Assembly: GCA_029339505.1 (NCBI GenBank)
Contig: JAQISU010000022.1
Coordinates: forward strand, 12,788,001 to 12,852,000
DNA from: Unio delphinus
Taxonomy: Eukaryota; Mollusca; Bivalvia; Unionida; Unionidae
Reading direction: 5' to 3'
DNA: 64,000 bases
The notes beneath the pieces are model-generated. The model saw nothing but the letters and a program-made list of their open reading frames with translations, had not been told where the DNA came from and searched no databases. Made by a program: the position numbers and the translations under genes. Of the stretch, positions 1 to 8,798 are shown piece by piece. Within the stretch, counting starts at the first letter, position 1. The number at the start of each line of letters is the position of its first letter.

Positions 1-586
1 GTTCGTCTACGGTAGTGTATCGATCTCAACAGAACATGAATTCCCTTTCTGTTTATATGTAAGGAAAAATGTAGATATCAAAGAATTAATAAAATAAATC
101 ATGTACAGACGATACTTAAAGATAATGTACATACCCTGGAATCTTTACACCCGGCGTTATAAAATACAGATGCATCGTCGCCTATAACTTGCTCTGCAAA
201 GCACTCCTAAATTGAAAGTAACATTTTATCCACTTTAGTTATAATTTTATTAAATATTGATAAATACAAAAGTGTAATAATCTGTATGTATTTTATAAAT
301 GAAAGCAGTCAGTGGATTAGTTTCGAGTAGTTCTAGATATGAATGACATAAAGTTTTGGACATAACAAATAATTGATTTTTAAATTATTAGGTTTAAAAT
401 AATTTTATGATATTACGCTGAAGCCAAAAGTTAAAACAATCTTACAATTTAAAAAGAATATAACCGATACAAAATTGCATTTAAACTCTTTCTTGTCGAG
501 GAGATTTTTTCAAGTGTTTTATCTCACTGAATGATTATTTATTCTTCAATTGATCAAAATGTTAGTTGCATAACGAAGAAATATGC

Positions 587-644
587 AATACATACATACA
601 TACATACATACATACATACATACATACATACATACATACATACA

Positions 645-674
<30 letters not shown>
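587..674. repeat. (TACA)n microsatellite
   Basis: Uninterrupted tetranucleotide repeat. The surrounding 1-1475 stretch is AT-rich and shows no coding signal; open frames crossing it merely translate the repeat. Confidence 0.97.
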
Positions 675-675
<1 letters not shown>

Positions 676-915
676 TACGTGATTGAATACGTGGTTACAT
701 ACATGCATGCGTATATTTAATTCAGTAGTACCTGCCCTGCCGTACAATTGACTGTTCTTACACAATAACTGAGATCTGTCACCCCATCGCACATGATGCA
801 GATCAGAGATCCAGGGTCGGCTGGGGAAAATAAAACAAAACATTCATCTTTGTACATATTTAGAGGGGACGGTAATTAAAAAAAAATTAATACGAATATG
901 TCTCTTCTTCCTCTT

Positions 916-918
<3 letters not shown>

Positions 919-980
<62 letters not shown>
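919..980. repeat. (ATT)n microsatellite
   Basis: Pure trinucleotide run in non-coding DNA. Confidence 0.97.
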
Positions 981-981
<1 letters not shown>

Positions 982-1475
982 ATATTGTTGTTGCTATTAT
1001 TATTTTATTTTTTTAGTTAGTATTATCTTTTTTAATTAATTAATTTATTTGTTTATCTCAATAGTACGGTCTCTTGAACTGTTCACTCAGCATATTCAAA
1101 TTGTAGGTCAGTTGTTAAGCCCCTTGATCTGTCCATAACATTATGTGGATTGTACTACTTACACAATGCAATGGATAGATCTAAATGTGTTACTGAATGA
1201 AAACCAATAAAAACAAAATAAACGAACGATACGTGTTTGATACCGTTGTCAATGGGGGAGGGGCTAAGTCTTCAAGTTCCAACATAAGCTCGAAAGTATC
1301 GTGTTCGGGCCAGGAGTCAGTAACCTTCGTCCGGATTTCCAACACTTATCTCTTTGGGTAACTTTCTTTTTCCTCCATGTAGTGTTGGATTAGAGTAAAT
1401 TTGATGCTTCAAAATATTACGAAAACTATTCCCCTCCAGGTTTGGGTAAACAAGCAATTAAAACACACAACTATA

Positions 1476-1798
1476 CCGTCTGGTGGTCTAGTGGTTAGAA
1501 CGTCCGCCGCGGAATCGGGAGATCGTGGGTTCGATCCCCGGCTGAGTCATACCGAAGACTTACAAAATTGGTACTAACAGCTGCATCGCTTGGCGCTCAG
1601 CATTAAGAGGTTAGTGTTAGGACTGGTCGGCCTGGTGTCAGGATAATGTGACTGGGTTGGACATCATGCTACATGTCTGCGGCATGATGCCTTAGTGCTA
1701 GACATCACTATAAACTGCCTCACTGCATACATCGTAGCAATATGACAATTTTTTTTAAAGCTACGTTTAAAATCCTAATCAAACAAACAAACAAACAA
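1476..1798 (+). repeat. tRNA-derived SINE, family 1
   Basis: The head has a Pol III A box (GGTCTAGTGGTTAGAACG) and B box (GGTTCGATCCCC). A body follows that recurs at 31794-32106 and, in part, at 22098, 32150, 34320 and 63287. The end reads AATCCTAATCAAACAAAC with a short CAAA tail. The head is too diverged and fused to be a functional tRNA gene. Confidence 0.85.
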
Positions 1799-2448
1799 AA
1801 ACACACATCGAGGGGATTATTACGACCGTAGTTAATATACCTTTTCATAGTTACCGTATTTAGCCGTAGAAATTTATATCCAGTAGCATAATCGCCAGGT
1901 GTCGCAGGTGAAAGGTAAGACAAAATAAATTTCTAAATTCTTGTCTGGCAGTATTAATGGTTCTTCCCTCAGTTGTAAATATGAATTCAGCTTAATGTTT
2001 TACAGCATTCAGGGAGTCATGAAGCTTGGAAATTGACAGCGCATCTCATAAACAGGCAGCAAACAAATAAGGTTCTTGCGTGTATGGTGTGCTGTTGCTT
2101 TTTGATTTAGCAGCAAATGAAGTTCAATTTTTATAATTACAATAATGTTATAAAACAATAACACATCTTTATAAACAGATAATATTAGAACTATTTTCAC
2201 AAATAGTTTACAAAGCTTGTCAAAGAACAGAAGAAGTTTGCACAAACAAATAAGTAGTTCCTTTTTGGTGATTCCAACTAATAACTTTTGGTTTTCTTCA
2301 CCTCACTCCACTCCAGATGCTTGTTTGAAAGGAATGCCAGAAATATCTAGTTTTTTTCTGTGTAACATAAATTGTCTCATTTCCAAATTTATTTCTTAAA
2401 AAGTTCTTACGTTCTAGGTATTTATATTGACACATTTTGTACATTCCC
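1799..2448. other. AT-rich flank without genes
   Basis: Nothing coding is convincing here; short open frames lack codon structure. The last bases, TTCCC at 2444-2448, repeat beyond the right end of Element 1 and are the likely target duplication. Confidence 0.6.
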
Positions 2449-2667
2449 AGCAGCAGAGGGGGCGAATCAGACAACTTTTTTTTGTTTTTATTTTTGATTA
2501 TACCCCCTCCAAAATAACACTAGACCCTTCTCGCGAAAAAATAAGTCTCTGACCCTTGTCTGAAAACATTCGCGTCGCAACGTCGTTGTCACTCACCCCC
2601 TCTGCTGCTAGAACTTTCAGTTGGGGTTAACCGAATATTTGATCCAGTCCGATACGATATCGTGTTC
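2449..2667 (+). repeat. Element 1 left TIR
   Basis: Inverted copy of 18267-18485 with no difference seen. The outer 14 bases (2449-2462) reappear inverted at 2596-2609, so each TIR contains a nested inverted repeat. The last codons of the ATPase gene lie in its inner part. Confidence 0.95.
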
Positions 2668-3291
2668 GAGGGTCATGTAAATTTATTGTTACAAATCCGT
2701 GTGGGGTAGACTGAGCATGACTAAAGAAATTTCTAAATTGATTGAAGTCCATATCAGAACACCATGTCTGCCAAATATTTCGTAGCGTATGTGTATCAAC
2801 GCCGTTGAATACAGCAAGCATATTACAGTTATCACTTTTGGAATCTGAGTGTAGCGTTGAGTGACATAGATCACATCAGTGTTTTTATGCCTGCCTCTGG
2901 AAAATATTCTAGCAGGATTTTTTTGATTATCTAACATGACATCGTCGTATACAACTAAATTGTTGATACTTCCATCGAGGTCATTCACGGATGGCGCCTC
3001 GTCAATATCGGTTATAAATTCAATAACATCCTCGGCGGCAATCTCTGAAGCGTTTTCATTAAAATCTTTTAGCACTTCATAGCATCGTTGATCATCTACG
3101 CTAGGGGCAATTAAATACAACTTATCCCACTTCATCCATCTCATTATTAAATTGAGCAACAATTGCGTTTTACCGGATCCAGATGGTCCGATTATAATTG
3201 CGCGGATAGAGTTTGGTAGCGCTGCATGATGCTTCACTGGTTCTCTTGTTTTAGTCGCTGAAAAATCAATTATATTCATATCTCTATACAT
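2627..3291 (-). CDS. Packaging ATPase (FtsK/HerA type), frame break
   Basis: Probable genome-packaging ATPase pumping DNA into the capsid. Walker A GPSGSGKT lies near residues 36-43 and Walker B LVVYDD near 113-118, followed by the sensor-like stretch VIYVTQRY. The first frame stops at 2689, but the natural C-terminal part continues in the -1 frame from about 2835 down to 2627, after a short A run at 2836-2839. Read either way the product is near the usual 220-250 residues. The last 14 or so codons lie within the TIR. Its ATG is only 5 nt from the ATG of the divergent zinc-ribbon gene, so promoters must overlap coding DNA; a second in-frame ATG exists at 3279. Confidence 0.85.
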
Positions 3292-3296
3292 AAATT

Positions 3297-3494
3297 ATGG
3301 ATCTATATTGCGTGAAGTGTAAGGCGCGTACTGGCACAGATGACTTGACGACGATTACAACTAAAAATAACCGATCAGCGCTTTCTGGTAAATGCGTACA
3401 GTGTAGTACAAAGAAATTTAGATTTGTTTCTAAACCCAAGGAACCCAAGGAACCTTTAAAAAAAAACGAGGAGGTGATATCGCAGCTAAATTAG
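3297..3494 (+). CDS. Zinc-ribbon protein, 0-frame product
   Basis: A 65-residue product with two CxxC pairs (CVKC near residue 5, CVQC near 34), a zinc ribbon of the kind seen in small Polinton proteins, then a Lys/Pro-rich tail. The frame ends at 3492-3494, just after a nine-A run. The heptamer A AAA AAC (3461-3467) sits exactly in the 0 frame as a -1 slippery site, and the -1 frame runs directly into the phospholipase A2 domain. Both the short protein and a longer ribbon-PLA2 protein could be made. The alternative is one missing A. Confidence 0.75.
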   Translation: MDLYCVKCKARTGTDDLTTITTKNNRSALSGKCVQCSTKKFRFVSKPKEPKEPLKKNEEVISQLN

Positions 3495-3826
3495 CAAAAC
3501 TCCCTGGAACCCCATGGGCAAAATACCCCGGAGAAAAGCACCTTCCAGGATATAGCTACTGTGGACCGGGAACAAGACTTGATATCAGACTCAATGATCA
3601 AAATCAGCCCCGACCCGGTGAGGAACCAATAAACGCTATTGATAAGGCCTGTCACCTTCATGATGTATCTTATAAAAGCAGTAATCTGCAGCACAGGCAT
3701 CTAGCAGATGTGAAATTAATTCATGCGTTAAATGCTATTTCTGATAAATCTTTCAAAGAAAAATTGGCTTCCTTTTTGATAAAATCGGCTATGAAAAGTA
3801 AATTGATGTTAGGGGCTGGTAATTAA
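3467..3826 (+). CDS. Parvovirus-type phospholipase A2 domain, -1 frame extension
   Basis: No ATG of its own is suitable; the frame opens at the slip site and runs to TAA at 3824-3826. It contains the calcium-loop motif YCGPGTRLD and the catalytic HDVSY preceded by DKAC, the signature of the PLA2 in parvovirus VP1 unique regions (Parvo_coat_N family). In parvoviruses this domain helps the incoming particle breach the endosome; a similar virion role here is inference. The motif LPGTPWAKYPGEKHLPG just before the calcium loop is typical of the family. It ends 8 bp before the integrase gene. Confidence 0.85.
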   Translation, partial: RGGDIAAKLAKLPGTPWAKYPGEKHLPGYSYCGPGTRLDIRLNDQNQPRPGEEPINAIDKACHLHDVSYKSSNLQHRHLADVKLIHALNAISDKSFKEKLASFLIKSAMKSKLMLGAGN

Positions 3827-3833
3827 TAACAAC

Positions 3834-4787
3834 ATGGAATCTATTTATTATTCCCCAAGAGGATACTGGAGGGGTAAATCAGCAATCCATAAACTCGCTA
3901 GTGCTGCAAAAGTGAAAAAAACCACTGCGGCTCATTGGTTATCCAAACAGGCACTATGGCAAATTTATCTACCACCGCCTAAACAAATCAATTTCTCGCA
4001 TTTTGATGTGACCGGACCCAATGAAGTTCATCAGGCTGATATATTATTTCTGCCACATGATCGTGGTTACAAATACGCATTAACCGTAGTTGATATTGCA
4101 AGTCGATACAAAGAAGCAGAACCGTTAAAAACAAAATCAGCCACTGAAGTCGCTTCTGCATTTGAAAGGATTTATCGAAGGAGTCCTCTGCACTGGCCAA
4201 ATCTGTTACAAGTTGACCCGGGCAAGGAATTTCAGGGTGCAGTGTTATCTACAATGAAATATCACAATGTCGCTATCAGACGAGGGCATACTGCACTGCA
4301 TCGTGATCAGGCCATTGTAGAACGATTTAATAAAACCCTTGCTGAGCGGTTATTTGGATATCAATACGCAAAAGAATTCATCCAAGAAAAAAGATCCCGT
4401 GAATGGGTTAAAAGGTTACCAGCTGTGATTACTGCACTGAATAACGAGATTACTAGAACCATCAACATGAAACCTATCAATGCGATTAAAAAGAAGTCAA
4501 TACCTGAAATGGAAATTCAAAAAGATTTTAACGTTTCCCAACCAATTCTTGGTAGTAATGTCATTGTGAGGTACTTATACGAACCAGGAGAGCTTGAGGG
4601 TGGCACAAAAAGGGCTACTGATCCTATTTGGAGTGTTACTGCACATAAGATATCTAGTATAACACGATCTACGGGTAGACCTCCAATCTATAAACTGGAT
4701 TCAACTGCCCCTCAACGGGGTTTTACTAGACAACAATTACAAGTGATACCTGAGGATACTCAATTACCACCACATGGGCTTAACTAG
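3834..4787 (+). CDS. Retrovirus-type integrase (rve, DDE)
   Basis: The 317-residue protein should cut and join Element 1 ends to host DNA. The catalytic triad is visible: D in HQADILF (about residue 68), D in QVDPGKEF (about 126) and E in IVERFNK (about 162), with the canonical D-35-E spacing. The N-terminal 50 residues resemble the helical region of other Polinton integrases (YYSPRGYWRG). No chromodomain is seen, unlike the Element 2 integrase. Its 3' end overlaps the convergent HNH gene by 8 bp. The frame is intact. Confidence 0.93.
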   Translation: MESIYYSPRGYWRGKSAIHKLASAAKVKKTTAAHWLSKQALWQIYLPPPKQINFSHFDVTGPNEVHQADILFLPHDRGYKYALTVVDIASRYKEAEPLKTKSATEVASAFERIYRRSPLHWPNLLQVDPGKEFQGAVLSTMKYHNVAIRRGHTALHRDQAIVERFNKTLAERLFGYQYAKEFIQEKRSREWVKRLPAVITALNNEITRTINMKPINAIKKKSIPEMEIQKDFNVSQPILGSNVIVRYLYEPGELEGGTKRATDPIWSVTAHKISSITRSTGRPPIYKLDSTAPQRGFTRQQLQVIPEDTQLPPHGLN

Positions 4788-5049
4788 CACCCTTGCGTCT
4801 ATTGCACTCAAGACAAGTCAACATCACATTATTTCTGACATGACCGAGATTGTTATTTTTTCTGTCTACGGTGAATTGGCGAGGATCCTTATCCGAATAC
4901 TGCCAACGCATTATACAATTGCAACTCGCGCAGTGATTATTCTGTTGTTGCTTCAGAGTAATTATTAATTCAGCATCAATATCAAATTCTCGTTGTTTTT
5001 TTTTTGTCTTGTTGTTTGTAACCGGAGAGTTTTTTATCAATAATATCAT
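4780..5049 (-). CDS. Small HNH-type endonuclease
   Basis: An 89-residue protein with a treble-clef layout: CASC (about residue 41), then FTVDRKNNNLGHVRNNV, then CLEC and NRRKG at the end, the arrangement of HNH nucleases. The usual His of the first motif is Arg here (VDRK), as in some phage-like relatives, so activity is uncertain. It overlaps the 3' end of the polymerase-helicase gene by 68 bp in another frame. It may be translated from its own ATG or, after a shift, as a C-terminal extension of the polymerase. A resolving or nicking role in replication is inference. Confidence 0.7.
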   Translation of the reverse strand: MILLIKNSPVTNNKTKKKQREFDIDAELIITLKQQQNNHCASCNCIMRWQYSDKDPRQFTVDRKNNNLGHVRNNVMLTCLECNRRKGAS

Positions 5050-8000
5050 TTATTGTGGTGTCATTATCATTGCTAATGATTTCATCATCGCCTGACTCTG
5101 TCAGGACAATTCTTCGAAGTTGATTTATTTTTCGTACTCTAGACACTGCGAGATAGACTAAATTCGACCATTCTATGCGATTATCTACTATCCAAACAGT
5201 TGTATCCGATATAGTCAATCCCTGTGAAGAGTGTATTGTTGCTGCATAACCTAGCGTCCATGGGGATTTATTAGCACGCAATGCATCTTCAACGACATTG
5301 ATATCAACCAGCACAATATCATTTAATACGAGAATCTGTCTTTGAAATCCTTCGGATTTTGGTCCTGGAATATCAACTTCGATGTTCTGTTTTCGTGTAT
5401 CCGATGGCCTATAACATAACGGTACTGGAAGTGTTGCAAATTTTTGTTTATGCAATTCAAATAACTTCATCTGAAGTGTGTCCCTGACTATTTTTCTACT
5501 TGCAATGATTAAATCATTTGGTCTCCACGCTTCCCAAAACTCATTCATGGGAGTTTCTGAAATTATTTCACGGGCTATTTCACACTGGATTCTATCCGGT
5601 TGTAATCTAATTAGTTTCTTAAATTCTTTTAATTCATTATCAAGTGATCTATGATCGGTATCAATTTCTTCATAATAGTCTACAAAACCCTTTAGCCATT
5701 CATGGGGGGATGCACCGACAAATGGTGGAGGTTGGCCGTGATCCCCGCACATGACGACTTTTGTATTCTTCAATAACAACCACTCAAGAAATATTTTTAA
5801 GACATCTTCGGACACTGTGTCTATTTCATCCCACATGATAATTTCAGGAATAAATTTCTCTCCCATGCGCTCAGGAGTCCATTTATCTCCCTTCCATCTA
5901 AAGAAACTATGATAAGTGCAGGCATTTACCCCTCGTTGTTTCATCTCTCTGGCGAGTCTGTGAGTCGGTGTTAGCACAATCATGTTTGGATTGGAAACGC
6001 TAGCGTTTCTACGATATAACTCAATTGCCCGGGTTGTTTTTCCTGACCCGCCACAGCCGTTTAAATAAACTGTTTTATATCTACAGATTGGATCAGAAAT
6101 CGGTGGTGCACTAGAAAATTCTGAACACTGATTGCTTTCTAAGTAATTATTTTCAATGGTAACATCTGCTGATGGAATATAATCATGAAGCATTTCCTTC
6201 TTAATTCTCCATGACCCCCAATTCTCGTTGCCAGTAGCCTTAAAATCAGCCATTTTGCTATTTATGTAAAATGAGTCAGTAGCAACTCTAACTGCGGTGG
6301 TAGGAAATCTATTGATCATTGAAAATAAATTAATAGAAGCATAACCAAGCATAGAAGCTCTCAAATATGTGTACTGCTGATGGTATCCATCAGTGTAAGT
6401 AACAATTGTACCCAATTTGGTTCCATCGGACATAAATGCGTCCTTACGATTGACATATAAGCCCCTATTCGTTAAATCTTTGATTACAAAATCGTATTCA
6501 GCATTGTCTATAATCAATCGTGAAGAATATCTCGTATTATCATCTTTGCCACCTTGGGTAAATTTACCGATTATTCTTCGTCCAAGATCTTTGGCTACAT
6601 TGTTTCTGATTTCAAATAACTGTCTGGACCAATCCATGATTTGTTGTTCATTAAAATCAGGAAACAGTTTTCGCTCTTCGCTAATTATTTTTTCTAGATC
6701 AGGTTGTGGTAACCAGACTGATTTCTGTGCTCGATAGGATATAATTGCTTCACTGACAATTAATGATTTTAACATCTTACAATCAAGCATATACCGTAAT
6801 AACACTATTGGCATCCAGTGTTTTTCAGACATGTGTTTACCAATCCAAAGATAACTACACGGATGAAGTCCTTCAGCCATTTCAAATGATACTACACAAG
6901 CGAATCCGGTTAAATCGAAATGTGGCAGTGGTCCATTAATAGCAACACGGGTCATTTCGTGTGTAGGGTGTCCAAATCGTTTGAAATATTTCTCACACTC
7001 TCCATACCCAAGAAAACTTCCTGGATAACATGCAATCATATCAACTGAAATAACGGTATCAGCTGAGTATTTGGTGTTCCATAATCCTCCATGGCTGTAT
7101 TCAAGACAGGACAATTTGACATCTGATAAGAACTCACTTCGGGTTGGTTTCCACGCGTTTTTCTTCCTAGCAAAATGTGCTACAACTGATGGAAGTGTAA
7201 AACAGTTTGCTAATAATTGATCGTTGTCTTCCCCCCCAGAACTCTGGGGAGAAAATTCACTAGCTAGTTGTTTCATTTGATTATGCAGCTCTTCAGTACG
7301 GTACAATTCTCCGTTGGGCCTTACAAACTGATCAAATCTACATTCTTCGTCTGAAGTACTATGAAATAGCCACACTGACACAGAATCGTTTTTACTCAAA
7401 TGGTAAATAGCATCAAATAATTTCTGCTCTGAAAAAAACTCTTCGGTTCCAAACAGATATTTTACGGTTCTATCCCGTGGGAATATTGTTACTGCAGATG
7501 ACCACGCGTGTGCATTATGATCAATAATTTCAATGGGAGCTCCCTGTGATTTATATTTCGATTTGTATAATACTTCTCCGGTGATTGTCCTTACCGATAT
7601 TGGAAATCTCAATGATGTTTCTAATTTGGCTATATCTTGAATTGTTGCCCCATGCTGTTTCACTGTCAGTTCCCATTCGGTTATTCTTTTTCGTCTTAGA
7701 TCAGTTAGTTTATTTCCCCGGGACGCATTTGTGAAGTGTTCTATTATTCGTGTTGCTACACAATTGAGCCCTGTCGAATATTTCATGGGTGCTAGTTTTG
7801 AAATATCAGGTTTTTCATTGAGTGGATATATCCCGTAAACAACTACTGTGACAGGATAAGATCTTTCGTAGTAGGGTTTATCAAGTCCAGTCAAAATTCC
7901 TGGTTTTGAATCCTGAGTCACAGTGACAGTTTTTTTGTCCTTAAGAATAGGCTCGTATTTGTCCCTAATGATCCATTTTCCATTATCACGGATAAGGAAT

Positions 8001-8272
8001 TTTATTCGAAAAAAATTTCTTTCTTCCCCAAGACGTGAGATTATCACTGCTGCTTTTTCATCATTCATGGTAGCGTCAACAACACCATCAATTCGAAATG
8101 TTGACCAACAATGAGCTGCCCCATCACGCTTGAATTCATTAAAACAGTCTCTGATTTTACTAATCAAGGTTCTATCAAGAATTTTATTCTTTGGTGTATC
8201 AGAAACTCTATCAAGATTGAATTGAACACTTTTCCAAGGCTTAATTTTCGATAATCTCTCGAACTCATCCAT
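4982..8272 (-). CDS. Family-B DNA polymerase fused to SF1 helicase
   Basis: One intact 1096-residue frame. Polymerase motifs: A, DMIACYPGSF near residue 410; a motif B-like RRIIGKFTQGG near 580; C, ATDSFYI near 664. A superfamily 1 helicase follows: Walker A GCGGSGKTT near 740, Walker B IMWDEID near 815, motif III GDHGQPPP near 845, and HSSQG with YLAVSRV near 1015-1040 (UvrD_C_2-like). A classic 3'-5' exonuclease set was not recognised in the first 400 residues, which are of unknown function. Polinton polymerases are normally stand-alone, so the in-cis helicase is unusual. Its ATG lies 24 bp from the divergent gene at 8297. Confidence 0.88.
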   Translation of the reverse strand: MDEFERLSKIKPWKSVQFNLDRVSDTPKNKILDRTLISKIRDCFNEFKRDGAAHCWSTFRIDGVVDATMNDEKAAVIISRLGEERNFFRIKFLIRDNGKWIIRDKYEPILKDKKTVTVTQDSKPGILTGLDKPYYERSYPVTVVVYGIYPLNEKPDISKLAPMKYSTGLNCVATRIIEHFTNASRGNKLTDLRRKRITEWELTVKQHGATIQDIAKLETSLRFPISVRTITGEVLYKSKYKSQGAPIEIIDHNAHAWSSAVTIFPRDRTVKYLFGTEEFFSEQKLFDAIYHLSKNDSVSVWLFHSTSDEECRFDQFVRPNGELYRTEELHNQMKQLASEFSPQSSGGEDNDQLLANCFTLPSVVAHFARKKNAWKPTRSEFLSDVKLSCLEYSHGGLWNTKYSADTVISVDMIACYPGSFLGYGECEKYFKRFGHPTHEMTRVAINGPLPHFDLTGFACVVSFEMAEGLHPCSYLWIGKHMSEKHWMPIVLLRYMLDCKMLKSLIVSEAIISYRAQKSVWLPQPDLEKIISEERKLFPDFNEQQIMDWSRQLFEIRNNVAKDLGRRIIGKFTQGGKDDNTRYSSRLIIDNAEYDFVIKDLTNRGLYVNRKDAFMSDGTKLGTIVTYTDGYHQQYTYLRASMLGYASINLFSMINRFPTTAVRVATDSFYINSKMADFKATGNENWGSWRIKKEMLHDYIPSADVTIENNYLESNQCSEFSSAPPISDPICRYKTVYLNGCGGSGKTTRAIELYRRNASVSNPNMIVLTPTHRLAREMKQRGVNACTYHSFFRWKGDKWTPERMGEKFIPEIIMWDEIDTVSEDVLKIFLEWLLLKNTKVVMCGDHGQPPPFVGASPHEWLKGFVDYYEEIDTDHRSLDNELKEFKKLIRLQPDRIQCEIAREIISETPMNEFWEAWRPNDLIIASRKIVRDTLQMKLFELHKQKFATLPVPLCYRPSDTRKQNIEVDIPGPKSEGFQRQILVLNDIVLVDINVVEDALRANKSPWTLGYAATIHSSQGLTISDTTVWIVDNRIEWSNLVYLAVSRVRKINQLRRIVLTESGDDEIISNDNDTTINDIIDKKLSGYKQQDKKKTTRI

Positions 8273-8296
8273 ACTATAATTAAAACAAGTATTTAA

Positions 8297-8638
8297 ATGA
8301 AAGATTTAAGTATAATGAATCATTGCAAATGGCTTATGATTGGATCAGTGACACCGTGTAACAAATCATGCAGAAATGAATTCTGTTGGTATCATATGCA
8401 AAGCTTTCGTCGGGGAAGCCGAGGTCCGTTACCCTGTATTCAATGTGGGGTTGGGGTCAGGGGGAGGTCGCAATTATGTATTATGTGCGGCGGAAAACGA
8501 TACAGGGAGCTAAAACGCTATTATGATAAAAAAATAAAAAATACTGCCATTGACCCCAACGATGACAAAATAATAAAGACTGCTCAAGATTATATACAGA
8601 GACTTATAATTAAACCAAACAATGAATTAGAAAAATAG
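8297..8638 (+). CDS. Cys-rich zinc-binding protein
   Basis: 113 residues with many paired cysteines: CNKSC, C with YH, CIQC and CIMC, in an order compatible with two zinc sites, then a basic helical region (KRYRELKRYYDKK). Possible nucleic-acid binding or a regulator made with the polymerase, since the two genes are divergent with 24 bp between start codons. I do not recognise a named family. Confidence 0.7.
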   Translation: MKDLSIMNHCKWLMIGSVTPCNKSCRNEFCWYHMQSFRRGSRGPLPCIQCGVGVRGRSQLCIMCGGKRYRELKRYYDKKIKNTAIDPNDDKIIKTAQDYIQRLIIKPNNELEK

Positions 8639-8651
8639 TGTTATTATACAA

Positions 8652-8798
8652 ATGAACCAAGAATTCAGACCTCACCCCTCCGTGCTTGTTAATTATGAAG
8701 CATTCCGTAATAGTATTATCAGAAAATTCTATTTTCGTATGTCAAAATACAGTACACGCGTACCGTCTATAACACCAAGGGAGACTACTCTTAAATGA
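8652..8798 (+). CDS. Possible 48-residue small protein
   Basis: ATG at 8652, 13 nt after the zinc-protein stop, with an open frame to TGA at 8796. Arg/Ser-rich with no recognised domain. It could be read from the same transcript. An imperfect hairpin (AATGATAA...TTATCATT, 8794-8820) follows at once and may mark a transcript end. Confidence 0.3.
   Translation: MNQEFRPHPSVLVNYEAFRNSIIRKFYFRMSKYSTRVPSITPRETTLK

Noticed and set aside
2836..2839. Programmed frameshift in the Element 1 ATPase
   Set aside because: The A4 context is not an X XXY YYZ slip site, so a missing base or true mutation is likelier.
3491..3700. Minus-strand 69-aa frame
   Set aside because: Shadow of the PLA2 coding sequence, which has clear catalytic motifs on the plus strand.
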